Assembly: GCF_018342065.1 (NCBI RefSeq)
Contig: NZ_JAFDOE010000004.1
Coordinates: 295,957-359,956 of the forward strand
Direction: 5' to 3'
DNA: 64,000 nucleotides
Source: Citrobacter sp. FP75
GTDB lineage: Bacteria > Pseudomonadota > Gammaproteobacteria > Enterobacterales > Enterobacteriaceae
Below are positions 49,908-62,287 of the stretch, in pieces. The stretch's first letter is position 1, and every line of letters starts with the position of its first letter. The notes below the pieces were generated by a model. The model had not been told where the DNA came from. It did no database searches and worked only from the letters and a program-made list of their open reading frames with translations. The position numbers and the translations under genes are program-made.

Positions 49908-50573
49908 TTAAATCCAACCACGTTCTGCAAAAGAAACGTACTCTCCGCGCCCAATGACGAGATGATCAAGCACCCGAACATCCATGAACTGACAGCATTT
50001 CACCACACGCTCGGTGATGAGTTTATCTGCTTTGCTCGGCTCTGCACACCCCGAAGGGTGATTATGCGCAAGGATCAGCGCTGACGCATTCATTTTTATC
50101 GCCTCGCGGACAATTTCTCGCGGATGTACCTCAACATGACTCAAGGTGCCAGAAAAAAGCGTACTGTGTTTAATCACGCGATGCTGGGCATCAAGAAAGA
50201 TCACCAGAAAGATCTCCCGTTCTTCTTGCGAGAGCTGACTTTGCAGAAACTCACGCACCATTTCCGGGCTCAGTAGCGAACGCTCCTCCATCACACGCAC
50301 GTTATAGTAACGTTTTGCCAGTTCAGCAATGCCTTTTAGCTGGGAATACTTCGCCACCCCCATGCCTTGAACCTGGCTAAAATCCATGTAATCAGCCGAC
50401 AACAAGCCATAAAGAGAACCAAAATGTTGCAGTATCTCTTTTGCCAGCGTCAAAACACCTGTACCCCGCGATCCGGTACGTAAGAAAAGTGCCAATAGCT
50501 CAACATCTGTAAGCGATTCAACCCCTAAAGCCATCATCTTTTCCCTGGGCATCAAATATTCCATCTCTTCCAT
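49908..50573 (-). CDS. radC: RadC family protein (MPN/JAB-like)
   Basis: 221 residues. N-terminal helix-hairpin-helix region ([23 protein letters not shown]) and a C-terminal MPN+ domain with the metal motif HVEVHPREI and AHNHPSG (about 170-180). E. coli RadC was linked to repair but its role is unclear. More diverged than neighbours from the E. coli protein at the N terminus ([20 protein letters not shown]). Divergent from coaBC. Confidence 0.93.
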   Translation of the reverse strand: MEEMEYLMPREKMMALGVESLTDVELLALFLRTGSRGTGVLTLAKEILQHFGSLYGLLSADYMDFSQVQGMGVAKYSQLKGIAELAKRYYNVRVMEERSLLSPEMVREFLQSQLSQEEREIFLVIFLDAQHRVIKHSTLFSGTLSHVEVHPREIVREAIKMNASALILAHNHPSGCAEPSKADKLITERVVKCCQFMDVRVLDHLVIGRGEYVSFAERGWI

Positions 50574-50740
50574 GCTTCCCCTCCTTTAGTGCTCAGATGG
50601 TTGCATAACGCCAACCACGAAGCGACGCACTGTTTTCACTTCTTCGTGATGCCTCGCAAAGTGAAGCGCCGGCAAAAGCACGACTCATTGCGGATTGTGA
50701 TAAAATATCCGCCTTCTGGTGAAACCCAACAGGAAAGATC

Positions 50741-51964
50741 ATGATGAGCCTGGCCGGTAAAAAAATCGTACTTGGCGTCAGTGGCGGCATCGCTGCATAC
50801 AAAACTCCCGAGCTGGTACGCCGTTTACGGGAACGTGGCGCAGACGTTCGCGTGGCAATGACCGAAGCGGCAAAAGCCTTTATTACGCCCCTGAGCTTAC
50901 AGGCAGTTTCGGGCTATCCCGTTTCCGACAGCCTGCTTGACCCCGCCGCAGAAGCCGCGATGGGTCATATTGAACTGGGGAAATGGGCCGATTTAGTTAT
51001 CCTTGCACCCGCCACGGCAGATCTGATTGCGCGTATTGCCGCAGGCATGGCCAACGATCTGGTTTCAACGATCTGCCTGGCAACGCCAGCGCCTGTTGCC
51101 GTACTGCCAGCAATGAACCAGCAGATGTACCGCGCCGCCGCGACGCAGCACAATCTGAGCGTTCTCTCGTCACGTGGCTTGCTCATCTGGGGACCAGACA
51201 GCGGCAGCCAGGCCTGTGGCGATGTTGGTCCTGGGCGTATGCTGGATCCGTTAACAATTGTGGATCTGGCGGCGGAGCATTTCTCGCCTGTCAACGATTT
51301 GCAACATCTGAACATCATTATTACAGCGGGTCCTACACGCGAACCACTTGATCCCGTGCGCTACATTTCCAACCACAGCTCCGGGAAGATGGGTTTCGCC
51401 ATCGCCGCTGCCGCAGCAAAGCGTGGCGCTAACGTCACGCTGGTATCAGGTCCGGTTTCGTTACCCACACCGCCTTTTGTCCAGCGTGTTGATGTGATGA
51501 CGGCGCTGGAAATGGAAGCTGCCGTGCAATCAGCAGTGCAGCATCAGCATATCTTTATCGGCTGCGCCGCCGTTGCTGATTATCGCGCTGAAACCGTAGC
51601 CCGTGAAAAAATCAAAAAGCAGGCGACGCAGGGTGATGAATTAACAGTAAAAATGGTCAAAAACCCGGACATCATCGCCGGTGTTGCCGCACTGGATGCT
51701 AACCGTCCTTTTGTCGTTGGGTTTGCCGCCGAAACAAATAATGTGGAAGAATATGCCCGGCAAAAACGCATCCGCAAAAACCTTGATGTGATCTGTGCGA
51801 ACGATGTTTCGCTGTCTACTCAAGGATTTAACAGCGACAGCAACGCATTACACCTTTTCTGGCAGGATGGAGATAAAGTCTTACCGCTTGAGCGCAAAGA
51901 ACTCCTGGGCCAATTATTACTCGACGAGATCGTGACCCGTTATGATGAAAAAAATCGACGTTAA
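50741..51964 (+). CDS. coaBC: Bifunctional phosphopantothenoylcysteine decarboxylase/synthetase
   Basis: 407 residues, also called dfp. Makes 4'-phosphopantetheine. N-terminal flavin decarboxylase domain: [15 protein letters not shown], catalytic His in [14 protein letters not shown] (about 76), PAMN motif and [14 protein letters not shown] (active Cys about 159). C-terminal synthetase: [32 protein letters not shown] and KIKK (about 290). Its end overlaps dut by 23 bases. Confidence 0.97.
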   Translation: MMSLAGKKIVLGVSGGIAAYKTPELVRRLRERGADVRVAMTEAAKAFITPLSLQAVSGYPVSDSLLDPAAEAAMGHIELGKWADLVILAPATADLIARIAAGMANDLVSTICLATPAPVAVLPAMNQQMYRAAATQHNLSVLSSRGLLIWGPDSGSQACGDVGPGRMLDPLTIVDLAAEHFSPVNDLQHLNIIITAGPTREPLDPVRYISNHSSGKMGFAIAAAAAKRGANVTLVSGPVSLPTPPFVQRVDVMTALEMEAAVQSAVQHQHIFIGCAAVADYRAETVAREKIKKQATQGDELTVKMVKNPDIIAGVAALDANRPFVVGFAAETNNVEEYARQKRIRKNLDVICANDVSLSTQGFNSDSNALHLFWQDGDKVLPLERKELLGQLLLDEIVTRYDEKNRR

Positions 51965-52400
51965 GATTCTGGACCCGCGCGTAGGGCAACAATTTCCACT
52001 CCCGACGTACGCCACTTCTGGCTCTGCCGGACTTGACCTGCGCGCCTGTCTTGATGACGCCGTAGAACTGGCCCCTGGCGCAACCACATTGGTGCCAACC
52101 GGGTTAGCCATTCATATCGCCGATCCCTCGCTGGCAGCAGTGATGCTACCGCGCTCCGGGTTGGGCCATAAGCACGGTATTGTGCTCGGCAACCTGGTAG
52201 GTTTGATTGATTCCGACTATCAGGGTCAGTTGATGGTATCTGTCTGGAACCGTGGCCAGGACAGCTTCACTATCGAACCGGGCGAGCGTATTGCACAGAT
52301 GGTCTTTGTACCCGTCGTGCAGGCCGAATTTAATCTGGTGGAAGAGTTTGAAGCCACCGATCGTGGCGAAGGCGGCTTCGGCCATTCCGGGCGCAAGTAA
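51942..52400 (+). CDS. dut: dUTP diphosphatase
   Basis: 152 residues (151 from the second Met). Homotrimer hydrolysing dUTP to dUMP. The five dUTPase motifs are present: SAGLDLRA (I), [10 protein letters not shown] (II), [11 protein letters not shown] (III, catalytic Asp), [11 protein letters not shown] (IV), [10 protein letters not shown] (V). Second gene of coaBC-dut-slmA. Confidence 0.97.
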   Translation: MMKKIDVKILDPRVGQQFPLPTYATSGSAGLDLRACLDDAVELAPGATTLVPTGLAIHIADPSLAAVMLPRSGLGHKHGIVLGNLVGLIDSDYQGQLMVSVWNRGQDSFTIEPGERIAQMVFVPVVQAEFNLVEEFEATDRGEGGFGHSGRK

Positions 52401-52516
52401 CCCGTAGAGAACCATCCCACAGCGTAATAACGCAATAACATACCGCAAACAGCCGTTTGCGGTCGCTGTGTGGATGCCTGCCTGGCAAGTGCTTATTTTC
52501 AGGGGTATTTTGTAAC

Positions 52517-53113
52517 ATGGTAGAAAAACAAACTGCGAAAAGGAATCGTCGCGAAGAAATACTTCAGTCGCTGGCGCTGATGCTGGAATCCAGTGATGGA
52601 AGCCAGCGCATTACGACAGCAAAACTGGCAGCCTCTGTTGGCGTATCCGAAGCGGCATTGTATCGCCATTTTCCCAGCAAGACCCGCATGTTCGATAGCC
52701 TGATTGAGTTTATCGAAGACAGTCTGATTACCCGTATCAATCTGATTCTGAAAGATGAAAAAGACACCAGCGCGCGTCTGCGTCTGATCGTATTGCTGAT
52801 TTTAGGGTTTGGTGAACGTAATCCTGGTCTGACGCGCATTCTGACCGGTCACGCCCTGATGTTTGAGCAAGATCGTCTGCAGGGACGCATTAACCAGCTG
52901 TTTGAGCGCATCGAGGCCCAGTTGCGCCAGGTTCTACGAGAAAAAAGAATGCGTGAAGGCGAAGGTTACGTCATGGATGAAACGCTGCTGGCCAGCCAGT
53001 TACTGGCTTTCTGCGAAGGCATGCTGTCTCGTTTTGTCCGTAGCGAATTTAAATACCGCCCAACGGACGATTTTGACATCCGCTGGCCGTTAGTGGCTGC
53101 TCAATTGCAGTAA
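52517..53113 (+). CDS. slmA: Nucleoid occlusion factor SlmA
   Basis: 198 residues from the ATG giving [19 protein letters not shown]; upstream in-frame codons do not match the family. TetR family: HTH in [27 protein letters not shown] (about 30-56). Binds SBS sites on the chromosome and blocks FtsZ assembly over the nucleoid. Convergent with pyrE. Confidence 0.96.
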   Translation: MVEKQTAKRNRREEILQSLALMLESSDGSQRITTAKLAASVGVSEAALYRHFPSKTRMFDSLIEFIEDSLITRINLILKDEKDTSARLRLIVLLILGFGERNPGLTRILTGHALMFEQDRLQGRINQLFERIEAQLRQVLREKRMREGEGYVMDETLLASQLLAFCEGMLSRFVRSEFKYRPTDDFDIRWPLVAAQLQ

Positions 53114-53118
53114 CACTG

Positions 53119-53148
53119 TTGCCCGATGGCGCTGCGCCTATCGGGCAA
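53119..53148. repeat. REP-like hairpin between slmA and pyrE
   Basis: TTGCCCGATGGCGC / GCGCCTATCGGGCAA, a REP variant between convergent genes, 6 bases from each stop codon. It may shield both 3' ends. Confidence 0.75.
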
Positions 53149-53153
53149 TTGAT

Positions 53154-53795
53154 TTACACTCCAAACTCTTCGCGATACGCCCGCACAGCGGCCAGATGCT
53201 CTGCCATCTCTGGCTTCTCTTCCAGATACGCAATCAGGTCTTTCAGAGTAATGATTGAAATAACCTTGCAGCCATAATCACGTTCCACTTCCTGGATAGC
53301 GGAAATCTCACCACGGCCCCGTTCCTGACGATCGAGAGAAATCAGTACTCCAGCCAACGTCGCGCCATTCGCCTGGATTATCTCCATAGACTCACGAATT
53401 GCCGTACCGGCGGTTATCACGTCATCCACCAGCATTACACGCCCCTGTAATGCGCTACCGACAAGATTGCCACCTTCACCGTGGGTCTTCGCCTCTTTAC
53501 GGTTAAAGCAGTACGGCAAATCTAAATCGTGGTGTTCCGCCAGCGCAACGGCGGTCGTCGTAGCAATGGGAATACCTTTGTACGCCGGGCCAAACAGCAA
53601 ATCGAAATCAATGCCGGAATCCACCAGCGCTTCGGCATAAAAACGGCCTAACAGTGCCAGGTCGCGCCCGGTATTAAACAGCCCGGCGTTGAAGAAATAG
53701 GGGCTCTTGCGCCCGGATTTCAGCGTAAATTCGCCAAACTTTAGTACCTGCTTGCTAAGCGCAAACTCAATAAACTGGCGCTGATACGGTTTCAT
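53154..53795 (-). CDS. pyrE: Orotate phosphoribosyltransferase
   Basis: 213 residues from the ATG giving [20 protein letters not shown]. Forms OMP from orotate and PRPP in pyrimidine synthesis. PRPP motif [13 protein letters not shown] (about 119-131) and the flexible loop [11 protein letters not shown]. Controlled by the attenuator just upstream and coupled to translation of rph. Confidence 0.97.
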   Translation of the reverse strand: MKPYQRQFIEFALSKQVLKFGEFTLKSGRKSPYFFNAGLFNTGRDLALLGRFYAEALVDSGIDFDLLFGPAYKGIPIATTTAVALAEHHDLDLPYCFNRKEAKTHGEGGNLVGSALQGRVMLVDDVITAGTAIRESMEIIQANGATLAGVLISLDRQERGRGEISAIQEVERDYGCKVISIITLKDLIAYLEEKPEMAEHLAAVRAYREEFGV

Positions 53796-53826
53796 GGATT
53801 CGCTCCTCATCTCACTTTATTACAGA

Positions 53827-53858
53827 CAAAAAAAAAGGCGACTCATCGGTCGCCTTTA
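53827..53858 (-). terminator. pyrE attenuator
   Basis: Minus-strand stem AAAGGCGAC / GTCGCCTTT with a 6-base loop then nine T. It starts 4 bases after the rph stop codon. In E. coli, when UTP is low polymerase pauses, the ribosome translating rph stays close and prevents the hairpin, and pyrE is read. Same layout here. Confidence 0.92.
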
Positions 53859-53861
53859 AAA

Positions 53862-54578
53862 TCAATTTTCTAACGCCGCTTTCTGCGTCGCTACAATGGA
53901 TTCGATTCCCCCTCGGGCCAGCGCCAGTAGGGTGAGAAGTTCTTCATGAGTGAACGGCTCACCTTCCGCCGTGCCCTGCACTTCAATAATGCGACCGTCT
54001 TCGGTCATCACCACGTTCATGTCAGTTTCTGCCGCAGAGTCTTCAACGTACTCCAGATCGCAGAGCGCTTCGCCATTCACAATACCCACAGACACCGCAG
54101 CGACCATTCCTTTCATTGGGTTGGTTTTCAGTTTTCCGCTGGCGACAAGTTTATTCAGCGCATCTGCCAGTGCAACGCAAGCACCGGTAATCGATGCAGT
54201 ACGGGTACCGCCGTCCGCCTGAATGACGTCGCAATCCAGGGTAATAGTGAATTCACCGAGCGTCTTCAGATCAACAGCTGCACGCAGTGCACGGGCGATC
54301 AGACGCTGAATTTCCATGGTACGACCGCCCTGCTTACCTTTTGCCGCTTCACGCGCGTTACGGGTATGGGTGGCGCGTGGCAACATGCCATATTCTGCGG
54401 TGATCCAGCCCTGGCCCTGGCCTTTCAGAAAGCGCGGTACGCCTTCATCTATAGAAGCGGTGCACAGCACTTTGGTATCACCAAATTCGACCAGCACAGA
54501 GCCTTCAGCGTGTTTTGTATAATTACGGGTCAGGGTGACGGGACGCACCTGGTTGGCACTACGACCTGCTGGACGCAT
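53862..54578 (-). CDS. rph: RNase PH (tRNA 3' exonuclease)
   Basis: 238 residues, complete. Phosphorolytic 3'-5' exonuclease that trims tRNA precursors. RNase PH fold: [37 protein letters not shown]-type segment, [20 protein letters not shown] (catalytic Asp region, about 117-140). Unlike E. coli K-12 MG1655, which carries the rph-1 frameshift and low pyrE expression, this copy reads to its proper end at the attenuator. Confidence 0.97.
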   Translation of the reverse strand: MRPAGRSANQVRPVTLTRNYTKHAEGSVLVEFGDTKVLCTASIDEGVPRFLKGQGQGWITAEYGMLPRATHTRNAREAAKGKQGGRTMEIQRLIARALRAAVDLKTLGEFTITLDCDVIQADGGTRTASITGACVALADALNKLVASGKLKTNPMKGMVAAVSVGIVNGEALCDLEYVEDSAAETDMNVVMTEDGRIIEVQGTAEGEPFTHEELLTLLALARGGIESIVATQKAALEN

Positions 54579-54703
54579 GATAAAATCTCCGGCTTGAAAC
54601 GAATGTGGCTGCGCATTATACGGAGTTCCGACTGTTATTCCTATCCTGACAAGACAGGGATGGCTATAATCCTTCCATCTTATTTTTAAAAACAGGAACG
54701 TCT

Positions 54704-55567
54704 ATGATCCGCAGCATGACCGCCTACGCCCGGCGTGAAATCAAGGGTGAATGGGGTAGCGCTACCTGGGAAATGCGCTCGGTAAACCAGCGTTATCTGG
54801 AAACCTATTTTCGTCTGCCGGAACAGTTCCGTAGTCTTGAACCTGTTGTACGTGAACGCATCCGCACGCGTCTGACACGCGGTAAAATCGAATGTACGCT
54901 GCGTTTTGAGCCTGATGCCAGCGCACAAGGTGAGCTGCTGCTGAATGAAAAGCTCGCTAAACAACTCGTCACCGCCGCAAACTGGGTCAAAATGCAGAGC
55001 GATGAAGGTGAAATTAATCCGGTTGATATCCTGCGTTGGCCAGGCGTAATGGCAGCACAGGAACAAGACCTGGATGCCATTACCGCTGAGATCCTTGCCG
55101 CGCTTGACGGTGCGTTGGATGATTTTATCGTCGCTCGTGAAACCGAAGGCCAGGCGCTGAAAGCGTTAATCGAACAACGTCTGGAAGGCGTCAGCACCGA
55201 AGTGGCGAAAGTCCGCGCGCATATGCCGGAAATCCTGCTGTGGCAGCGTGAACGTCTGGTTGCTAAACTGGAAGACGCCCAGGTTCAGCTGGAAAATAAC
55301 CGCCTTGAACAAGAGCTGGTGCTGATGGCACAGCGCATCGATGTGGCGGAAGAGCTAGATCGTCTGGAAGCCCACGTTAAAGAAACCTACAACATCCTGA
55401 AGAAAAAAGAGGCGGTTGGCCGTCGTCTGGACTTTATGATGCAAGAATTCAATCGTGAGTCGAACACTCTGGCTTCCAAATCCATCAATGCCGAAGTCAC
55501 TAACTCAGCCATTGAGCTGAAGGTATTGATCGAACAAATGCGCGAGCAGATCCAGAACATCGAGTAA
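54704..55567 (+). CDS. yicC: YicC family endoribonuclease
   Basis: 287 residues. N-terminal YicC domain (MIRSMTAYARREIKGEWGSATWEMRSVNQRYLE) and C-terminal DUF1732 (LDRLEAHVKETYNILKKKEAVGRRLDFMMQEFNRESNTLASK, about 215-257). E. coli YicC affects RyhB sRNA stability and is a member of a recently defined ribonuclease family. Divergent from rph across 125 bases. Confidence 0.93.
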   Translation: MIRSMTAYARREIKGEWGSATWEMRSVNQRYLETYFRLPEQFRSLEPVVRERIRTRLTRGKIECTLRFEPDASAQGELLLNEKLAKQLVTAANWVKMQSDEGEINPVDILRWPGVMAAQEQDLDAITAEILAALDGALDDFIVARETEGQALKALIEQRLEGVSTEVAKVRAHMPEILLWQRERLVAKLEDAQVQLENNRLEQELVLMAQRIDVAEELDRLEAHVKETYNILKKKEAVGRRLDFMMQEFNRESNTLASKSINAEVTNSAIELKVLIEQMREQIQNIE

Positions 55568-55577
55568 GCCATTTCCC

Positions 55578-55618
55578 CACGTAGCCCGTCGATAAGCGGC
55601 GGCGCTACGTGTATTTTT
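55578..55618 (+). terminator. Terminator of yicC
   Basis: Eight-base stem CACGTAGC / GCTACGTG with a GC-rich 18-base loop, followed by TATTTTT. It lies 11 bases after the yicC stop. The remaining ~200 bases before yicG hold AT-rich promoter-like sequence; dinD, found near here in E. coli K-12, is not present. Confidence 0.75.
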
Positions 55619-55825
55619 CAGCTGTCAGTCTCTTTCACCGTCACTTCAGATTATATTTTCTCATCATTTATTATCACTATTTATAATTTAAAGTGCATAC
55701 CGTCTGGTATTTTTACTCAATTCGCATTAGCCATAATTATTAAAATCGCTTCACCTTAGAAAATCTCAATCGTGACAACGCGCACAAATCGCTAAGCTTA
55801 GCCCCCAGAAAATCAGGGGAAATAC

Positions 55826-58191
<2,366 letters not shown>

Positions 58192-58277
58192 TCATCGTAC
58201 GAGCGGCTTTCCGGACATTTTTACTTGTTGCAGCAAATCCCCTATAAAACAGGAAAAAGATACGCAAAACGCAATAA

Positions 58278-59003
<726 letters not shown>

Positions 59004-59057
59004 ACCCACATTCAGTATCATGCCCAGTCATTTCTTCACCTGTGGAGCATTTTAAGT

Positions 59058-59333
59058 ATGGCACGCGTAACTGTTCAGGACGCTGTAGAGAAAATTGGTA
59101 ACCGTTTTGACCTGGTACTGGTCGCCGCGCGTCGCGCTCGTCAGATGCAGACTGGCGGAAAGGATCCGCTTGTACCGGAAGAAAACGATAAAACTACCGT
59201 AATCGCGCTGCGCGAAATCGAAGAAGGTCTGATCAACAACCAGATCCTCGACGTACGTGAGCGCCAGGAACAGCAAGAGCAGGAAGCCGCTGAATTACAA
59301 GCCGTTACCGCAATTGCTGAAGGTCGTCGTTAA
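59058..59333 (+). CDS. rpoZ: RNA polymerase omega subunit
   Basis: 91 residues, [30 protein letters not shown]; helical subunit that clamps beta' and forms part of ppGpp site 1 (the N-terminal ARVTVQD). Glu/Gln-rich tail. 54 bases after gmk and 18 before spoT. Confidence 0.97.
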   Translation: MARVTVQDAVEKIGNRFDLVLVAARRARQMQTGGKDPLVPEENDKTTVIALREIEEGLINNQILDVRERQEQQEQEAAELQAVTAIAEGRR

Positions 59334-59351
59334 TCACAAAGCGGGTCGCCC

Positions 59352-61463
59352 TTGTATCTGTTTGAAAGCCTGAATCAACTGATTCAAAACTACCTGCCGG
59401 AAGACCAGATTAAGCGTCTTCGGCAGGCGTATCTCGTTGCACGTGACGCTCACGAGGGCCAGACACGTTCAAGCGGTGAACCCTATATCACGCACCCGGT
59501 AGCAGTAGCCTGCATTCTGGCCGAGATGAAACTCGACTATGAAACGCTGATGGCCGCGCTGCTGCATGACGTGATTGAAGATACCCCTGCCACCTACCAG
59601 GACATGGAACAGCTTTTTGGTAAAAGCGTTGCAGAACTGGTTGAAGGGGTCTCTAAGCTTGATAAGCTTAAGTTTCGCGATAAGAAAGAGGCGCAGGCCG
59701 AAAACTTTCGCAAGATGATTATGGCGATGGTGCAGGATATCCGCGTCATTCTCATCAAACTTGCCGACCGTACCCACAATATGCGCACGCTGGGCTCATT
59801 ACGCCCGGATAAGCGTCGCCGCATCGCCCGTGAAACCCTCGAAATCTACAGTCCGCTGGCACACCGTTTAGGTATTCATCACATTAAAACCGAGCTGGAA
59901 GAGCTGGGTTTTGAAGCGCTGTACCCAAACCGCTATCGCGTGATTAAAGAAGTGGTTAAAGCCGCTCGCGGCAACCGCAAAGAGATGATTCAAAAAATCC
60001 TCTCGGAAATCGAAGGGCGTTTGCAGGAGGCAGGCATTCCGTGTCGCGTAAGCGGTCGTGAGAAACACCTGTACTCTATCTACTGCAAAATGGTGCTCAA
60101 AGAGCAGCGTTTTCACTCGATCATGGATATCTACGCGTTTCGCGTTATCGTTCATGACGCCGATACCTGCTATCGCGTACTCGGCCAGATGCACAGCCTG
60201 TATAAACCCCGTCCAGGCCGTGTTAAAGACTATATCGCCATTCCGAAAGCGAACGGATATCAGTCTTTGCACACCTCGATGATCGGCCCGCACGGAGTTC
60301 CGGTTGAAGTACAAATTCGTACTGATGACATGGACCAAATGGCGGAGATGGGGGTAGCGGCGCACTGGGCTTATAAAGAGCACGGTGAAACGAGCACCAC
60401 GGCACAAATCCGCGCCCAGCGCTGGATGCAAAGCCTGCTGGAACTGCAGCAGAGCGCTGGTAGCTCATTTGAATTCATTGAAAGCGTCAAATCTGATCTC
60501 TTCCCGGATGAGATTTATGTTTTCACACCGGAAGGGCGCATTGTTGAGCTGCCTGCCGGTGCTACACCTGTCGACTTCGCTTACGCCGTGCATACCGACA
60601 TTGGGCATGCCTGCGTTGGTGCGCGCGTCGACAGACAGCCTTACCCGCTTTCGCAGTCACTTTCCAGCGGTCAGACCGTTGAGATCATTACCGCACCGGG
60701 CGCGCGTCCGAATGCGGCATGGCTCAACTTTGTCGTCAGTTCGAAAGCCCGCGCCAAAATTCGCCAGCTGTTGAAAAATCTCAAGCGCGATGATTCCGTC
60801 AGCCTGGGGCGTCGCCTGCTTAACCATGCCTTAGGTGGCAGCCGTAAACTGGCTGAGATCCCGCAGGAGAGCATCCAGCGTGAGCTTGAGCGCATGAAGC
60901 TCGCCACGCTTGACGATCTGCTCGCAGAAATCGGTCTGGGTAACGCCATGAGCGTAGTGGTGGCGAAAAACCTCCAGCAGGGTGACGTGTCGGCGAATGT
61001 TCCCGCACAATCCGGCCACGGCCATCTGCCAATCAAAGGCGCCGACGGTGTGCTGATCACCTTCGCGAAATGCTGTCGTCCACTTCCTGGCGATCCGATC
61101 ATTGCCCACGTCAGCCCGGGTAAAGGTCTGGTTATCCACCATGAATCCTGCCGTAACATCCGTGGTTACCAGAAAGAGCCAGAGAAATTTATGGCTGTGG
61201 AATGGGACAAAGAAACGGAGCAGGAATTCATCACCGAAATCAAGGTGGAGATGTTTAACCACCAGGGTGCTCTGGCTAACCTGACGGCGGCAATCAACAC
61301 AACCACCTCCAATATTCAGAGTCTGAATACTGAAGAAAAAGACGGCCGCGTCTACAGCGCCTTTATTCGCCTGACCGCCCGGGATCGTGTGCATCTGGCG
61401 AATATCATGCGCAAAATCCGCGTCATGCCGGACGTGATTAAAGTCACCCGTAACAGAAACTAA
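59352..61463 (+). CDS. spoT: Bifunctional (p)ppGpp synthetase/hydrolase SpoT
   Basis: 703 residues with a TTG start, as in E. coli. HD hydrolase domain (HPVAVACILAE, LLHDVIEDTP, about 40-80, active), synthetase domain (about 200-330, YIAIPKANGYQSLHTSMIGPHG), TGS (about 390-450, YVFTPEGRIVELPAG), helical/zinc region (FAKCCRPLPGDPI) and C-terminal ACT domain (about 625-703). It is one residue longer than E. coli SpoT, in the variable linker QQGDVSANVPAQSGHGHLP. Confidence 0.97.
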   Translation: MYLFESLNQLIQNYLPEDQIKRLRQAYLVARDAHEGQTRSSGEPYITHPVAVACILAEMKLDYETLMAALLHDVIEDTPATYQDMEQLFGKSVAELVEGVSKLDKLKFRDKKEAQAENFRKMIMAMVQDIRVILIKLADRTHNMRTLGSLRPDKRRRIARETLEIYSPLAHRLGIHHIKTELEELGFEALYPNRYRVIKEVVKAARGNRKEMIQKILSEIEGRLQEAGIPCRVSGREKHLYSIYCKMVLKEQRFHSIMDIYAFRVIVHDADTCYRVLGQMHSLYKPRPGRVKDYIAIPKANGYQSLHTSMIGPHGVPVEVQIRTDDMDQMAEMGVAAHWAYKEHGETSTTAQIRAQRWMQSLLELQQSAGSSFEFIESVKSDLFPDEIYVFTPEGRIVELPAGATPVDFAYAVHTDIGHACVGARVDRQPYPLSQSLSSGQTVEIITAPGARPNAAWLNFVVSSKARAKIRQLLKNLKRDDSVSLGRRLLNHALGGSRKLAEIPQESIQRELERMKLATLDDLLAEIGLGNAMSVVVAKNLQQGDVSANVPAQSGHGHLPIKGADGVLITFAKCCRPLPGDPIIAHVSPGKGLVIHHESCRNIRGYQKEPEKFMAVEWDKETEQEFITEIKVEMFNHQGALANLTAAINTTTSNIQSLNTEEKDGRVYSAFIRLTARDRVHLANIMRKIRVMPDVIKVTRNRN

Positions 61464-61466
61464 TTT

Positions 61467-61594
61467 TCTACACGAAATCATTCGAATTGCATCAAGGCGG
61501 CAAGCGAATGAATCCCCATGAGCGTACTAAAGTACGTGACTGGGGTGAGTGAGAGCAGCTAACGCCGAGGCAATTTGAAGGATGATGTGTATAT
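61467..61594. repeat. ERIC/IRU element
   Basis: About 127-base imperfect palindrome matching the enterobacterial repetitive intergenic consensus: AGGCGGCAAGCGAATGAATC, a central CGTACTAAAGTACG hairpin (61523-61536) flanked by CCCCA and TGGGG, then the ACTGGGGTGAGTGAG arm. Outer inverted repeats TTCGAATTGC (61481) and GCAATTTGAA (61570) match at 9 of 10 bases. It fills the spoT-trmH gap, reaching the trmH start codon, and its end supplies GAAGGATGA as possible Shine-Dalgarno. Confidence 0.88.
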
Positions 61595-62282
61595 GAATGA
61601 ACAGCGTTATGCACGAATCTGTGAGATGCTCGCACGGCGTCAGCCCGATCTGACCGTCTGCATGGAGCAGGTCCATAAACCTCATAACGTTTCTGCGATC
61701 ATTCGTACCGCAGATGCTGTCGGCGTACACGAAGTCCATGCCGTCTGGCCGGGCAGCCGCATGCGTACCATGGCCTCTGCTGCAGCGGGTAGCAATAGCT
61801 GGGTGCAGGTGAAGACTCACCGTACCATTGGTGATGCGGTCACTCATTTAAAAAGCCAGGGCATGCAGATTCTGGCAACGCATCTCTCTGATAAGGCAGT
61901 CGACTTCCGCGAGATTGATTACACGCGCCCCACCTGTATCCTGATGGGACAAGAAAAAACCGGTATCACCCAGGAAGCGTTAGACCTTGCAGATCAGGAC
62001 ATCATCATACCCATGACTGGCATGGTGCAGTCGTTGAACGTGTCGGTCGCCTCCGCGCTGATTCTGTACGAAGCACAACGCCAACGGCAAAACGCCGGGA
62101 TGTACCGGCGAGAAAACAGCATGCTGCCAGAAGATGTACAGCAACGCCTGCTGTTCGAAGGGGGTTATCCGGTGCTGGCCAACGTGGCTAAGCGTAAAGG
62201 TCTCCCCTATCCCCACGTCAATACGCAGGGCGAAATTGAAGCCGACGCCGCGTGGTGGGCCACTATGCAGTCCGCGAGATAA
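61593..62282 (+). CDS. trmH: tRNA (guanosine-18 2'-O)-methyltransferase TrmH
   Basis: 229 residues from the ATG giving MNEQRYARICEMLARRQPD, as in E. coli; in-frame ATG codons just upstream lie inside the ERIC. SPOUT family (SpoU). N-terminal RNA-recognition helices, catalytic Arg in VSAIIRTADAVG (about 41), knot motifs ILMGQEKTGIT and MVQSLNVSVASALILYEA (about 145-165). 5 bases before recG. Confidence 0.97.
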   Translation: MNEQRYARICEMLARRQPDLTVCMEQVHKPHNVSAIIRTADAVGVHEVHAVWPGSRMRTMASAAAGSNSWVQVKTHRTIGDAVTHLKSQGMQILATHLSDKAVDFREIDYTRPTCILMGQEKTGITQEALDLADQDIIIPMTGMVQSLNVSVASALILYEAQRQRQNAGMYRRENSMLPEDVQQRLLFEGGYPVLANVAKRKGLPYPHVNTQGEIEADAAWWATMQSAR

Positions 62283-62287
62283 ATCCG

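Noticed and set aside
53946-54689. 247-codon open frame antisense to rph
   Set aside because: Overlaps a complete conserved gene on the other strand and ends in the yicC promoter; no family features.
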